Below, piece after piece: positions 44,198-53,044 of a stretch of 64,000 nt of DNA; within the stretch, counting starts at the first letter, position 1; each line of letters starts with the position of its first letter. Made by a program: the position numbers and the translations under genes. Under the pieces are notes generated by a model. The model was not told the origin of the DNA. It ran no database searches and saw nothing but the letters and a program-made list of their open reading frames with translations. The DNA comes from Dehalobacter sp. DCM (GTDB lineage Bacteria; Bacillota; Desulfitobacteriia; Desulfitobacteriales; Syntrophobotulaceae), in assembly GCF_024972775.1 (NCBI RefSeq), contig NZ_CP092282.1:4059525-4123524 (forward strand), given 5' to 3'.

Positions 44198-44929
44198 TCA
44201 GCTGCCAAAGAGATTAATCGCGCTTGGCGATGCTGTCGCACTATCGGCCGTGCTGCTGTCATTATGTGAATCCGCGTTATCAACTGAACTCTCATCCGCT
44301 GCCTCGATCGGTTTATTGGTCTTGTCCACGGAGGAACCAGCGGAATACCCAACGATGTCAGCACGGTAACGCAAATTATCCGTACTCAAGCTGCGATACG
44401 TTTTAATTTCCTGGCCCTCGACACGAATGGTGACGATTTCAACCGTGGCGAACTGAGTCAGTGTGTTGACTAGACCATAGAGAGCCGTTTCGGCAGCAAC
44501 ATTACTGTATGGCTGTAAGAATTCCTTACTGAGATCAACGATGGCAATACCGTTCTTGATCGCGATATCTTTTAGTGTTGTCTGCGGATTGACTACCGGA
44601 TAGGAATCCGTCGCCCCACTGGGACCTAACAGCCATTGATTGACGGTTTCCCTGGCCAAGCTCAACGTCTTAGGGATCGTCCTGCTTTCCTCTATCAATA
44701 ATTCGCCATTTTTATCGGCAAAATACAACTTCACTGTCTGTTCTCCCTGCTCAGGATTGGTGATAACAGCGACCGTATCATCCGATGATGTATTCCGGTT
44801 CAAAATTTGACTTAACGGCGTTTCACCTCCGTTATCTTTGACAAGGCCATCAAGAATATTACAGCCAACCAAGAAAAAAATGGACACGATTGCCAGGGTA
44901 AAAGTAAGCAACAGCTTTACTTTCCGCAT
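44198..44929 (-). CDS. GerMN-domain lipoprotein
   Basis: Protein of 243 residues from the ATG at 44929, with AAGGAGATATAAC upstream; a longer frame from 45028 has none. The signal peptide ends in a lipobox LVGC. The GerMN domain (about 65-190) shows VKLYFADKNGELLIEESRTI, LARETVNQWLLGP and GIAIVDLSKEFLQPY. In Bacillus GerM acts in sporulation at the septum and in germination. The last 50 residues are Ser/Asp/Ala rich and unstructured. It is divergent from the LytTR regulator. Confidence 0.88.
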   Translation of the reverse strand: MRKVKLLLTFTLAIVSIFFLVGCNILDGLVKDNGGETPLSQILNRNTSSDDTVAVITNPEQGEQTVKLYFADKNGELLIEESRTIPKTLSLARETVNQWLLGPSGATDSYPVVNPQTTLKDIAIKNGIAIVDLSKEFLQPYSNVAAETALYGLVNTLTQFATVEIVTIRVEGQEIKTYRSLSTDNLRYRADIVGYSAGSSVDKTNKPIEAADESSVDNADSHNDSSTADSATASPSAINLFGS

Positions 44930-45057
44930 AGTTATATCTCCTTTCAAATATTTTACGATCTGATAACAATCACCCGAAGCAATTTCGGGAAAAGAAAATA
45001 TTCTTAAAATAGAATATGCTTTGTCCAATTCAATTAGAATAATGGGGGGCGAATAAT

Positions 45058-45879
45058 ATGAAAATCAAAGCGTTGATCGTTGACGACGAATCCCCGGCGC
45101 GTAAAGAATTACGTTATCTTCTGAAGCCTATCGAGGATGTACTGATCGTTGGTGAAGCCGAGAATGCACTGGAAGCGATGGAACTGATTGAGAATGTTGA
45201 TTATTCCGTCATCTTCCTCGATATCAACATGCCCGGATTAAATGGTATAGAGCTTGCCCGGAAGCTATCCAACAGCCCCGACCCACCGGCAGTTATATTC
45301 ACAACAGCGCATGAAGAATTTGCCTTTGACGCTTTCAGTGTGCATGCCTACGACTATCTGCTTAAACCTGTGCACCCCAAACGATTGGATGAAGCCCTCA
45401 ATACCGTCCGAAAACGGCTGAAGCCTGTTTCCCAAGCTCCTAAAGTTTCTAAACCTCCTCTCCCTCCGATCCCTTCCCCATCTCCGACCGTAATACCGGA
45501 TTCAAAAGTGGAATCCGATAAAGACGATGCCACCGAGGTAAGACCGCTTGAGGTGATCGCTGCGGAAAATAACGGTAAAACCATCTTGATCAGACCCGAA
45601 GAAATCATCTATATCTCGACGGATAAAGATAATGTCTATGTAAAAACAGAAGGGGAATTCCTGCTTACGCGGTATACACTGCGTGAATTGGAATCCCGCC
45701 TTGACCAGAAAACGTTTTTTCGAACGCATCGCTGCTATCTCGTCAATATCAAAAAAATGCGCGAACTTATCCCTTACTTTAACGGAACGTATACGGTGGT
45801 TGTCCAGGACAAAGAAAAAAGCGAAGTGCCTGTCAGCCGGACTCAAGCCCGTAAGCTGAAGGATATACTTGGGATCTAG
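45058..45879 (+). CDS. LytTR-type response regulator
   Basis: Protein of 273 residues. The receiver domain (1-115) has the acidic pair DDE near residue 8-10, the phospho-acceptor in FLDINMPG, threonine in FTTAHEE and lysine in LLKPV. A Pro/Ser-rich linker (about 125-155) leads to a LytTR DNA-binding domain ending FRTHRCYLVN and PVSRTQARKLKDILG. This class (LytR, AgrA, AlgR) controls autolysis and surface functions. No histidine kinase is adjacent. It overlaps the 3' end of spoIIR by 4 nt, tail to tail. Confidence 0.93.
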   Translation: MKIKALIVDDESPARKELRYLLKPIEDVLIVGEAENALEAMELIENVDYSVIFLDINMPGLNGIELARKLSNSPDPPAVIFTTAHEEFAFDAFSVHAYDYLLKPVHPKRLDEALNTVRKRLKPVSQAPKVSKPPLPPIPSPSPTVIPDSKVESDKDDATEVRPLEVIAAENNGKTILIRPEEIIYISTDKDNVYVKTEGEFLLTRYTLRELESRLDQKTFFRTHRCYLVNIKKMRELIPYFNGTYTVVVQDKEKSEVPVSRTQARKLKDILGI

Positions 45880-46550
45880 TCGAATAAACGCCCCAGCAGG
45901 AAGCCGACTTTTTTAGTCGGTTTTTTATTTTTGGACGTCGAATCTAACGGCACGGCCGCTTTCCCGTCCACCGGAACTTCCGTCGATTCCTCAACATTTA
46001 CAAAGCACAGCGGCGGATAAAGAACACACCACCAATTGGCCCCCTCCGCCTTTCCGATTTTGATTTCAACGGCTTCATACTCACCGCCGGGCAGAACAAT
46101 ATTGCCATACGACTTGGTCGGGAACGTAAAAACGCCATAGTCAAAGGAAACGGTATTTGTTTTGCCCCACTCCCAAATTACCTGTTGCGAAATCCGGAGC
46201 AATTCATCTTCCATGTCTAAGATCATTTCTCTGGATTCCGCCAGAGAGCCGGACTTCGCAAGCCGGGGGGCGACTTCTTTCAGAATGGCATCCCGGACGG
46301 CGTATTTTAAACGTTGATCGTCCTCACTGTCAGAATTGGCAATGACGTGGAAACGGATAAGTTCCTGTTTATTCATGTCGGGATTAATGGCTGATGTGGC
46401 TGCCGGATTTAAAAATAGAATCCCTGCGCACAGGCTAATGCATAGGATAAGACGATAAATGCTTTTATTCACAATGCCTTTGTTCATAATGTCTTTCTTT
46501 ACAATTCTCTGCTCGTTGTATTTTTGGTTTTTTCTATAGATATTGAACAT
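45876..46550 (-). CDS. spoIIR: stage II sporulation protein R
   Basis: Protein of 224 residues with a signal sequence (YRLILCISLCAGILFLNPAATSA) and the SpoIIR core: IRFHVIANSDSEDDQRLKYAVRD, then YGVFTFPTKSYGNIVLPGGEYEAV and GEAxGANWWCVLYPPLCFV-type ending GANWWCVLYPPLCFVN. It is secreted from the forespore and triggers processing of pro-sigma-E by SpoIIGA in the mother cell. The C-terminal residues KKPTKKVGFLLG are encoded opposite a plus-strand terminator. An AAGGAGAG site precedes the ATG. Confidence 0.95.
   Translation of the reverse strand: MFNIYRKNQKYNEQRIVKKDIMNKGIVNKSIYRLILCISLCAGILFLNPAATSAINPDMNKQELIRFHVIANSDSEDDQRLKYAVRDAILKEVAPRLAKSGSLAESREMILDMEDELLRISQQVIWEWGKTNTVSFDYGVFTFPTKSYGNIVLPGGEYEAVEIKIGKAEGANWWCVLYPPLCFVNVEESTEVPVDGKAAVPLDSTSKNKKPTKKVGFLLGRLFD
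45904..45926 (+). terminator. terminator of the LytTR gene, inside the spoIIR coding region
   Basis: CCGACT / AGTCGG (45904-45909 with 45915-45920), loop of five T, then six T. It is on the opposite strand to spoIIR codons. Confidence 0.85.
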
Positions 46551-46614
46551 AATTCTCTCCTTATGTTATAGCGATAATCCATGGCCCCATGGCAATACAG
46601 CCATAGATAAAAAT

Positions 46615-46649
46615 ACTCCTCTTGTGGTAATTATTACCACAAGAGGAGT
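46615..46649 (-). terminator. perfect 16-bp-arm hairpin upstream of spoIIR
   Basis: ACTCCTCTTGTGGTAA / TTACCACAAGAGGAGT around a 3-nt loop. On the minus strand it is followed by ATTTTTATC, so it can end minus-strand read-through before spoIIR. Confidence 0.75.
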
Positions 46650-46742
46650 GCCTTATTCATCGCGTTATATTTTATTCAATAGAACAATATGATTCAAGTG
46701 GTATAGTTGATCTGCCATTACAGCAGGAAAAGAGTTGATCCA

Positions 46743-47495
46743 ATGCTGCTTGATTTTCAGTCACCGCTTTATCTCGTCTATATCAGTACCATTGCCGGTT
46801 TGGCCACAACCGCAGGGTGTCTGCTCGTATTATTGTTAGGAAAACCGCCGGAATTCCTTCTGTCTGTTCTTTTAGCCGGCGCAGGAGGCGTGATGCTGGC
46901 GGTGGTCGTTTTTGACCTGTTACCCCTCGCACTGAGCTTCAAACAGCCGCAGATGGTGCTCTATGGCTTTCTGTCCGGTAATGTTCTTATGTTGATAGCC
47001 GACAAGATGTTGAAACGCCGCCATGATGGGAATATACTCAGTCGGCAAAGCCGTTTGCAGCGAACGGGTATCCTGATCGCCTCAGGAATCGCTCTTCATG
47101 ATATTCCCGAGGGCATGGCGATAGCAGCCGGACATGAATCCACCGGCCAGTTAGGTATGCTGATCGCGATTGGCATTGCCCTGCACAATCTTCCGGAAGG
47201 AATGGCCACGGCGACGCCCCTGCTGATGGGAGGAACCCCGCGTTTCAAAATCCTGGCCCTCACGTTTGCGATTGCCTTTTTTACCCCATTCGGTGCGATC
47301 ATCGGTCGTTTGGCAATGGAAGCGGTACAGACATCCTTGTGTTTCTTTATTGCGCTGGCCGCCGGTGCGATGATTTTTCTCGTCTTTGCCGAGTTACTGC
47401 CGCTCTCCCGGGAAAACCATCCGGTTTGGGCCTTTCTCGGCGGTACAGTGGGGTTTATAGCTTTTGGGTTAATCTCATCCCTATTACCGCATTGA
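46743..47495 (+). CDS. ZIP-family metal transporter
   Basis: Protein of 250 residues from the ATG at 46743 (weak site AGGAAAAGAG); a longer frame from 46707 is possible. Eight helices with the two ZIP metal motifs: GIALHDIPEGMAIA and GIALHNLPEGMATA, each with HxxPE-type ligands. The loop between helices 3 and 4 is basic and histidine containing (KRRHDGN). It imports zinc, iron or manganese. Its 3' end is 4 nt from the convergent GDSL gene. Confidence 0.9.
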   Translation: MLLDFQSPLYLVYISTIAGLATTAGCLLVLLLGKPPEFLLSVLLAGAGGVMLAVVVFDLLPLALSFKQPQMVLYGFLSGNVLMLIADKMLKRRHDGNILSRQSRLQRTGILIASGIALHDIPEGMAIAAGHESTGQLGMLIAIGIALHNLPEGMATATPLLMGGTPRFKILALTFAIAFFTPFGAIIGRLAMEAVQTSLCFFIALAAGAMIFLVFAELLPLSRENHPVWAFLGGTVGFIAFGLISSLLPH

Positions 47496-47498
47496 CAG

Positions 47499-48269
47499 CT
47501 ATTTCAGTACGGTAGCCGCATAATCCCCCATCGCCTGGTAACCGGCTTTATTCGGATAGGTGCCATTATCCGTGTACTGACTAAGCATATGGTCTTCACT
47601 GTCAAAAAGTACGTTTTTAAAGTCCAGAACCGTGATCTTATTTTCCTGGGCATAGGCAACTTCCCATTCTCTGTATTGCTTATACAGCACGTCCGTATCT
47701 TTATAGGGTATAGGCAATGCCAATACCGGTACCATATCATTCGCTTTGGCTTTTTCAACCAGAGCCTTGATGCTATTCTGGTAATCCGCTAAGGATGTCC
47801 CTCTGATCGCATCCCCGACGCCGGCAAAAATGACGACTTTTCCAGGCTTTTGGGCGGTGACATCCTGATCGAAACGGTTCAACAGATCGGATGCATTCTG
47901 GTACGTTTTACCGGCATTGATGACCTCAATTTTAAGCACATCGCCTACGCGCTGGGGCCATGAAGCACTGGGTTCACCCGGATAGCCATAGGTGAAGGAA
48001 TCTCCGAGGCAGACAATTTTGGTATTGGTTCCATCATTATTGGCAGCCGTGCCATCATCGGGATTAGTCGATGGTTTTTCTGCCGTATTATCCGAATCGG
48101 TTCCCGGATTGGTTATATTGCCGTCATTGTTCTGCACGTGCAAATAATTTTCGAACGAAAAGCTGAGTTGTCCAACATGCAAAATATCAAAATACCCCAT
48201 GACGATGACAATGGCGGTCATCACAATGGAGAGTTGAATAATCCGGATCATCAAACGATATGTACGCAA
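47499..48269 (-). CDS. membrane-anchored SGNH/GDSL hydrolase
   Basis: Protein of 256 residues from a TTG at 48269, placed 8 nt after AAGGAGG; another TTG two codons earlier is too close. One N-terminal membrane helix (IIQLSIVMTAIVIVMGYF) and a Asn/Asp/Thr-rich linker lead to an SGNH domain: block I VCLGDSFTYGYPG (Ser nucleophile), block III AGVGDA and the usual C-terminal histidine block replaced or shifted (NGTYPNKAGYQAMGDY). The family hydrolyses esters; outside the cell it may deacylate wall polymers. The C-terminal DxxH histidine is not obvious, so activity is uncertain. Confidence 0.8.
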   Translation of the reverse strand: MRTYRLMIRIIQLSIVMTAIVIVMGYFDILHVGQLSFSFENYLHVQNNDGNITNPGTDSDNTAEKPSTNPDDGTAANNDGTNTKIVCLGDSFTYGYPGEPSASWPQRVGDVLKIEVINAGKTYQNASDLLNRFDQDVTAQKPGKVVIFAGVGDAIRGTSLADYQNSIKALVEKAKANDMVPVLALPIPYKDTDVLYKQYREWEVAYAQENKITVLDFKNVLFDSEDHMLSQYTDNGTYPNKAGYQAMGDYAATVLK

Positions 48270-48407
48270 AGTCAATACCTCCTTACCAATAATTTTCTAC
48301 ATATTTCGTCCAAATCCTCCCAAAGAAAAACATTTTTGGCGCCTCGGATGCGGTGCACTTCATTATTTGCCGCTGCATAACCTGATACATAAGGAGGTGC
48401 CTAAAAC

Positions 48408-48911
48408 ATGGACTACATTCTTAAAGCGCGCGAGCTCGGTGAAGCCCTGCTCAGTACACCCGAAGTGATCAAACTGAAAGAAGCTGAAGCACAAATCCAA
48501 AGTGATCCCGAGTGCGCCAAAGCATTTGCCACGTATCAGGAAAAAGAGCAGCAGATCCTGACAGCCCAAATGTTCGGCAAGGTTGTATCGGAAAAGGACA
48601 GTATTGCCCTGATCGATTTGAAAATGCGCTTGGCCAAGCAATATCCCGCCATCCGCAGTTTTTTCAGTGTTCAGCAGGAATTGGAAAAAATAATGGCTTC
48701 TGTCAATCTCACCATAACGACTACGATCTATGGGATGCCAAGCGCCGATCAGCTGCCAATACCCGAAGGATTAAAAGGGCTGGCCCAACAGCTCTTAAGC
48801 AGTATCGGCGGTGACAGCAATTCACCGACCATGAACATTCCCGAGGGGTTTAAGCTTCCGGACGGATTGAACATGGGAGATATTCTGAATCGTATCAATT
48901 CGAAAAGTTAG
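48408..48911 (+). CDS. YlbF/YmcA (DUF964)-family protein
   Basis: Protein of 167 residues. Residues 1-110 are the long-helix YlbF fold: ARELGEALLSTPEVIKLKEAE, then FATYQEKEQQILTAQMFGK and FSVQQELEKIMASVN. In Bacillus YlbF, YmcA and YaaT form a complex that assists RNase Y and development. Here a 55-residue tail (about 112-167) follows with Pro-, Gly- and Asn-rich sequence (PEGFKLPDGLNMGDIL). An AAGGAGGTG site lies before the ATG. Confidence 0.85.
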   Translation: MDYILKARELGEALLSTPEVIKLKEAEAQIQSDPECAKAFATYQEKEQQILTAQMFGKVVSEKDSIALIDLKMRLAKQYPAIRSFFSVQQELEKIMASVNLTITTTIYGMPSADQLPIPEGLKGLAQQLLSSIGGDSNSPTMNIPEGFKLPDGLNMGDILNRINSKS

Positions 48912-48958
48912 TACTACTAATCGGAACATGTTTTATTGGAAATTAACCGGCATCTATG

Positions 48959-48993
48959 AAAAGAGCCTGAAGCAATTCACTTCAGGCTCTTTT
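48959..48993. terminator. bidirectional terminator
   Basis: AAAAGAGCCTGAAG / CTTCAGGCTCTTTT: perfect 14-bp arms, 7-nt loop. It serves the YlbF-like gene and the convergent PGQY-rich gene. Confidence 0.9.
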
Positions 48994-49017
48994 CAGTATT
49001 TAAATGATATCAGCGAC

Positions 49018-50022
49018 TTATTCAGCGGTATTGACTTCCATTGACGGCGGCTTCATTACATTTTGCTCTTGTTCAGGGTGTCCCATGGTATCATGTGCTG
49101 CTGCCGGCGTGTCAGCCTGGGCCGCTATCGGCTGAGTTTGGGGTGTCGTTGGCTGCTGATAATTTCCGGGCATGTAATTAGGCTGTGCTTGCGGGGTATA
49201 ACCGCCTTGCCTTTGACGCAGTCCCTGCGGCTGTTGTGCATAGCCGCCTTGTGGATATCCGCCCTGGGGATACCCGCCGGGATTCACGCCGCCGGCCGGT
49301 CGGGGGTACGGCTGCTGAACATAACCTCCCTGATATACTCCCGGCTGAAAGCCTCTTCGCGAAAAGCCCTGACCCCCATAAGCAGGCTGCTGATATGCTC
49401 CGCCCGGATAAGGTCCAGCGGCCGGCCGCGCATAGGGTTGCGCATAAGGCTGTACCGGTGGCGAAGGCGGGATCTGCGTCTGCGGGATGGCCGCTTGTTC
49501 GCCGCTTTCAGCTTTTCCCCCGAAACGACTGCCGACAAATCCTTTTACTCTGCCCCACATATCACCGCCTACTTTTTTAACAGGGCCTAAACCGCCAAAG
49601 AAGCCTTCTTTGACCTTCATGACGATTGGACCCTGCGGTGCCTGCATGATTCCCTGGGGTCTTTCCAATGAAATAACGACTTTGTCGTAATGCGCTAACG
49701 GAACAGTACTCCTGAAATTTGCCTGATACATTCCGTTTCCTGCAGGTTTTAAAGCGCCTGCATAAAATCCATTCTTGCCTTTGTTGTCCACTAAGTAGGC
49801 CGCGTACAGTGCCGGCGCATAAGGGCTTACCGTATGCGTAGGCGGCAGGTGGGCTATGACTGAAAAAGTGTTATCACCGCCGATGGTTGCCATTCCACTC
49901 CCTGAAAACCCCTCTGACGCAACCAGATTCAGCTGTCGGGATGGCATTAATCCCGGATCTTCAGGAATTCCTCCTCCCATCCCTTGAGAGAACAATCCCA
50001 ATCCTCTGTTATGTCCGAACAT
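49018..50022 (-). CDS. PGQY-rich protein, possible envelope or spore coat protein
   Basis: Protein of 334 residues. I do not recognise the family. Residues 30-150 form a small beta-rich domain ([40 protein letters not shown]) that resembles the C-terminal domain of RskA-like anti-sigma proteins, without a membrane helix. Residues 190-330 are low-complexity Pro/Gly/Gln/Tyr, with tandem GGYPQ units. Such tails occur in spore coat and other surface proteins. No signal peptide is seen. An AGGAGGG site precedes the ATG. The role in spores is only a guess from neighbours. Confidence 0.6.
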   Translation of the reverse strand: MFGHNRGLGLFSQGMGGGIPEDPGLMPSRQLNLVASEGFSGSGMATIGGDNTFSVIAHLPPTHTVSPYAPALYAAYLVDNKGKNGFYAGALKPAGNGMYQANFRSTVPLAHYDKVVISLERPQGIMQAPQGPIVMKVKEGFFGGLGPVKKVGGDMWGRVKGFVGSRFGGKAESGEQAAIPQTQIPPSPPVQPYAQPYARPAAGPYPGGAYQQPAYGGQGFSRRGFQPGVYQGGYVQQPYPRPAGGVNPGGYPQGGYPQGGYAQQPQGLRQRQGGYTPQAQPNYMPGNYQQPTTPQTQPIAAQADTPAAAHDTMGHPEQEQNVMKPPSMEVNTAE

Positions 50023-50172
50023 CGCTTTCCCTCCTATGTTTGATATGCATTAATACGCTCATGTATCCATGCTATGACATAATATGTAGGCAATGAGGCA
50101 GCGGTTACTTAATTAAAGAAGTGAGCAGCCAAGAATTTACAAAAAAATTGTGTGAAGGCGCAATAAAATGGA

Positions 50173-50204
50173 CTGTTACCAACGTACGATTACGTTGGCA
50201 ACAG
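50173..50204 (-). terminator. hairpin after the sleB-like gene
   Basis: CTGTTACCAACGTA / TACGTTGGCAACAG, 14-bp arms with one mismatch, 4-nt loop; the minus strand continues TCCATTTTATT. It follows the gene ending at 50231. Confidence 0.65.
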
Positions 50205-50230
50205 CCCTGTCATAGTTTACGCGTCAGCAA

Positions 50231-50974
50231 TTATACGCAAAATGTGTGATTGCCAATATGCTTGACCACATCCCGTGTTTTGATCCAATTGTCGGTGGCG
50301 GTCATTGGATTATAGTAAAATACAGCGCCGTTCGTTGGATCCTGACCCTCTAAGGCTGCCAATGCCGCCTCATACGCTTGATCATCCGGTGTGAGCTCGA
50401 TTTGTTTGTCATTCACAGCCGAAAACTGTCCCGGTTGATATATGACATCCTTGATCGTGTCCGGAAAATGAGAACTTTCTACGCGGTTTAAGACGACCGC
50501 TCCGACAGCAACCTGACCTTCAAAGCTTTCTCCCCGGGCTTCTGCATAGATGATTTTAGCTAAGAGCCGGATATCTTCCTCATCGCACACAATTCCTTGT
50601 CCGCGGGAAGGCTCGGATTGACGTTCCTGATCGCAAGCTTCATTATTTAAAGGTTCAGCGTTCAAAGCTATTTGCGAGTCGGCGGAGTCGGCTTCAGTAT
50701 TGTTTAACTGGGGCATAGTGATAACCGAAAAGGATATGCTGTCATCATCGTTAGATATCATATCTTCAATTCTGGATGTCAGCCGATCGAATATACGTAA
50801 GAAATCTGTTTCCCTGGCTTTTTCGATAATGGTTTCGTTTATTTCCCATACCTTCGAAAAGACACTTTCTGATGGTTTTTCCGTAAGAGCATAGGCATGT
50901 TGAGTGGAAGCGCTGAGGAATAGCACGGTAGTCAGGACTATCGCTAAACCTCTGCGACATCGTCGGTCTACCAA
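50231..50974 (-). CDS. SleB/CwlJ-family cell wall hydrolase
   Basis: Protein of 247 residues from a TTG at 50974 (GAGGTGA 7-8 nt upstream). A signal peptide (LAIVLTTVLFLSASTQHAYA) is followed by a variable region and the Hydrolase_2 domain (about 125-245): LLAKIIYAEARGESFEGQVAVG with the catalytic glutamate, then AVVLNRVESSHFPDTIKDV, GQFSAV and the final HTFCV. The family cuts spore cortex peptidoglycan during germination. There is no N-terminal peptidoglycan-binding domain, unlike Bacillus SleB. Confidence 0.9.
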   Translation of the reverse strand: MVDRRCRRGLAIVLTTVLFLSASTQHAYALTEKPSESVFSKVWEINETIIEKARETDFLRIFDRLTSRIEDMISNDDDSISFSVITMPQLNNTEADSADSQIALNAEPLNNEACDQERQSEPSRGQGIVCDEEDIRLLAKIIYAEARGESFEGQVAVGAVVLNRVESSHFPDTIKDVIYQPGQFSAVNDKQIELTPDDQAYEAALAALEGQDPTNGAVFYYNPMTATDNWIKTRDVVKHIGNHTFCV

Positions 50975-51180
50975 AAAAAATCACCTCTTAGCAATTTACT
51001 ATTTCTAGTGTTTCCCATAAAAGGTGATTTTTATACATTACTTGTACTAACGGACACAAGCCCTTGCTTTTGGTAGTCAGTGCAGGCACACGTGTGTTAT
51101 TTTATCACGTGTTATGTTGTGACGTTATTATGCGATTAAAAAACTGACATTATACGCATGACTTTACATCATGCATTATT

Positions 51181-52806
51181 TTACTTTGTTGTCGTAGCCA
51201 GTGCGACTCCGCCTGTACTGGCGTTACCTGCACTGTCTTTGAGCGAATGGATGACCAGCCAGTAACGAGTGTTAGCCTTCAGCGGTGTTGCCGGAGTCAC
51301 GGACATCCGGGTGCTGTCCAGGAATTTCGGAGTACAGACCGTTCTTTCTCCGGTTGCCACATTGATCAGCTCAATCCTGTCTGAAGTAACGGACTGCCAA
51401 TCCATCGACTGGTTAAACGTGACCGTAAAAACTTTGTTCAGCGGAATATTGCTCATATCACCGGCTTTGACATAGCCGGGATAATAAATAGCATACCGGT
51501 CAGTTAAATCGTCTTCATGGAAGGGCTCCCACCCGTTAATACCTCCCGACTTGAATGTGGTGGTAACATAAGCTGAGTCAAGAATTTTCTTGCCAATCAG
51601 CCAGTTCTCTTGCTTACGGATATCTTGCAGGGAAAGCGGATAACTGTAGGGTCCGGCTTCAAGCAGAAGATAATCCGATTTATCCGTCGCGCTGTTCAGC
51701 TGAGCGGCATTATAATCCTTGAGCATCAAAACAGCTGTTTTCATGGCATTGACCCCAGTCAGATCCAGGTGGGGTTTGACCCCAATGAAGTCAATGGGCA
51801 AATAGTTCGGAGAGAAGAACCGGTATACGGACATTTTTAAATAGTCGCCATTGGATAACGGCATGAGCGCTTTCACCCGACCGGAACCATACGTCGTTTC
51901 CCCGATCAGTGTCGCCTTTTCGTGATCCCTGACGGCTGCGCTGACTATTTCCGATGCGCTGCCGGTATATTTGTTTGTCAGGAACACGATGGGCCCCTCC
52001 AGAAGATAATCTTGTTTTTCGGCGTTGGTCACAACGCCCAAACCGCGGCTTCCCGTAACAACCGCCGTCTTATCGCCGATAAAATAACCAAGAAGTTCGA
52101 TAGCGGACTGGGTATAACCGCCGCCGTTATTCCGAAGATCGATGATCCAGCAATCCGCTCCTTTTCCCATCATGGTGCGGGCCGTTTGATTAAATTGAGA
52201 AACAGTGTCCTCACCAAAAGAATAGATGGCGATATAGCCGATGTGGTTCTCCAAAAGTGAACCTTCCACCAACGGCATTTCAATCGTCATACGCATGAGG
52301 GTAAAGCTGAGTGTTTGGGTCCCTCTGAGCACGTTGACTTTGACCGTAGTTCCTGCAGCACCTCGGAGCTTTCCGGCACAATATTCCAATGTCTTGCCGG
52401 CTAAAGCATAACCGCCGGCTTCGATAAAAATATCTCCCGGCCGGACCCCGGCCTTATCCGCGCCGTAGTCTTTCAAGACCCGGGTGACTTTGACTCCCTT
52501 AGTTACCCGCTCCATCTCCACACCGACACCCGAGAAACTCATATTAAGGGTATCCATGAATTGATCATATTCGGATGCCGTCATATATTCGGTGTTCCTT
52601 TCCCCCAAGCGTTTCAGGATTTCTTCCACCGTCGGGGCACTCAGGACGTCATCGGAAACGACGTCGACATACTTATATTTAAGCAGGTCCCGGACCTCGT
52701 CAATCATATCGTTTTCTGCGCCCAGCACGGCAAGCGGTGCTCCCAGCGTCAGACAAACTGCGATTAACAACGCCAAAACGTAACGAAGGTGCTTTTTCGT
52801 ATTCAT
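51181..52806 (-). CDS. S41 (C-terminal processing)-like protease with PDZ and Ig-like domains
   Basis: Protein of 541 residues from the ATG at 52806 (AGGAGGAAAAGG); the frame from 52854 lacks a site. Signal peptide (YVLALLIAVCLTLGAPLAVLG), PDZ domain (about 75-160, GVGVEMERVTKGVKV), S41 domain with the serine in YTGSASEIV, and a C-terminal SbsA/Big_5 Ig-like domain (VFTVTFNQSMDWQSV). The catalytic lysine usually in GKG of TFGKGSVQ is replaced by Ser (TYGSGRVK, near 51885), so activity is doubtful. Secreted protein, alone on its strand. Confidence 0.88.
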   Translation of the reverse strand: MNTKKHLRYVLALLIAVCLTLGAPLAVLGAENDMIDEVRDLLKYKYVDVVSDDVLSAPTVEEILKRLGERNTEYMTASEYDQFMDTLNMSFSGVGVEMERVTKGVKVTRVLKDYGADKAGVRPGDIFIEAGGYALAGKTLEYCAGKLRGAAGTTVKVNVLRGTQTLSFTLMRMTIEMPLVEGSLLENHIGYIAIYSFGEDTVSQFNQTARTMMGKGADCWIIDLRNNGGGYTQSAIELLGYFIGDKTAVVTGSRGLGVVTNAEKQDYLLEGPIVFLTNKYTGSASEIVSAAVRDHEKATLIGETTYGSGRVKALMPLSNGDYLKMSVYRFFSPNYLPIDFIGVKPHLDLTGVNAMKTAVLMLKDYNAAQLNSATDKSDYLLLEAGPYSYPLSLQDIRKQENWLIGKKILDSAYVTTTFKSGGINGWEPFHEDDLTDRYAIYYPGYVKAGDMSNIPLNKVFTVTFNQSMDWQSVTSDRIELINVATGERTVCTPKFLDSTRMSVTPATPLKANTRYWLVIHSLKDSAGNASTGGVALATTTK

Positions 52807-53044
52807 CCTTTTCCTCCTGGTGTAAGTGCTTAGTCTACTTGTTGATTTATTCAAGATTTAATTCGACAAAATCAATGATAACCCTTTCTAAGATGTTTGC
52901 ATAATCAAAGCTTTTCCGATAATATATTCTAGTAGGTCGTTTTAGAAGCCCATTTTTTCGAACCACAGGGTGTGTCGGACATAACCCGTCATCAGGCGGT
53001 TGAATTGACACATTGGTTATTTTTTTCATATGGAAGGTTAAATA

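Noticed and set aside
46615-46649. Operator of the ZIP transporter gene
   Set aside because: The palindrome has 16-bp arms, a 3-nt loop and a T-rich tail on the minus strand, better explained as a terminator.
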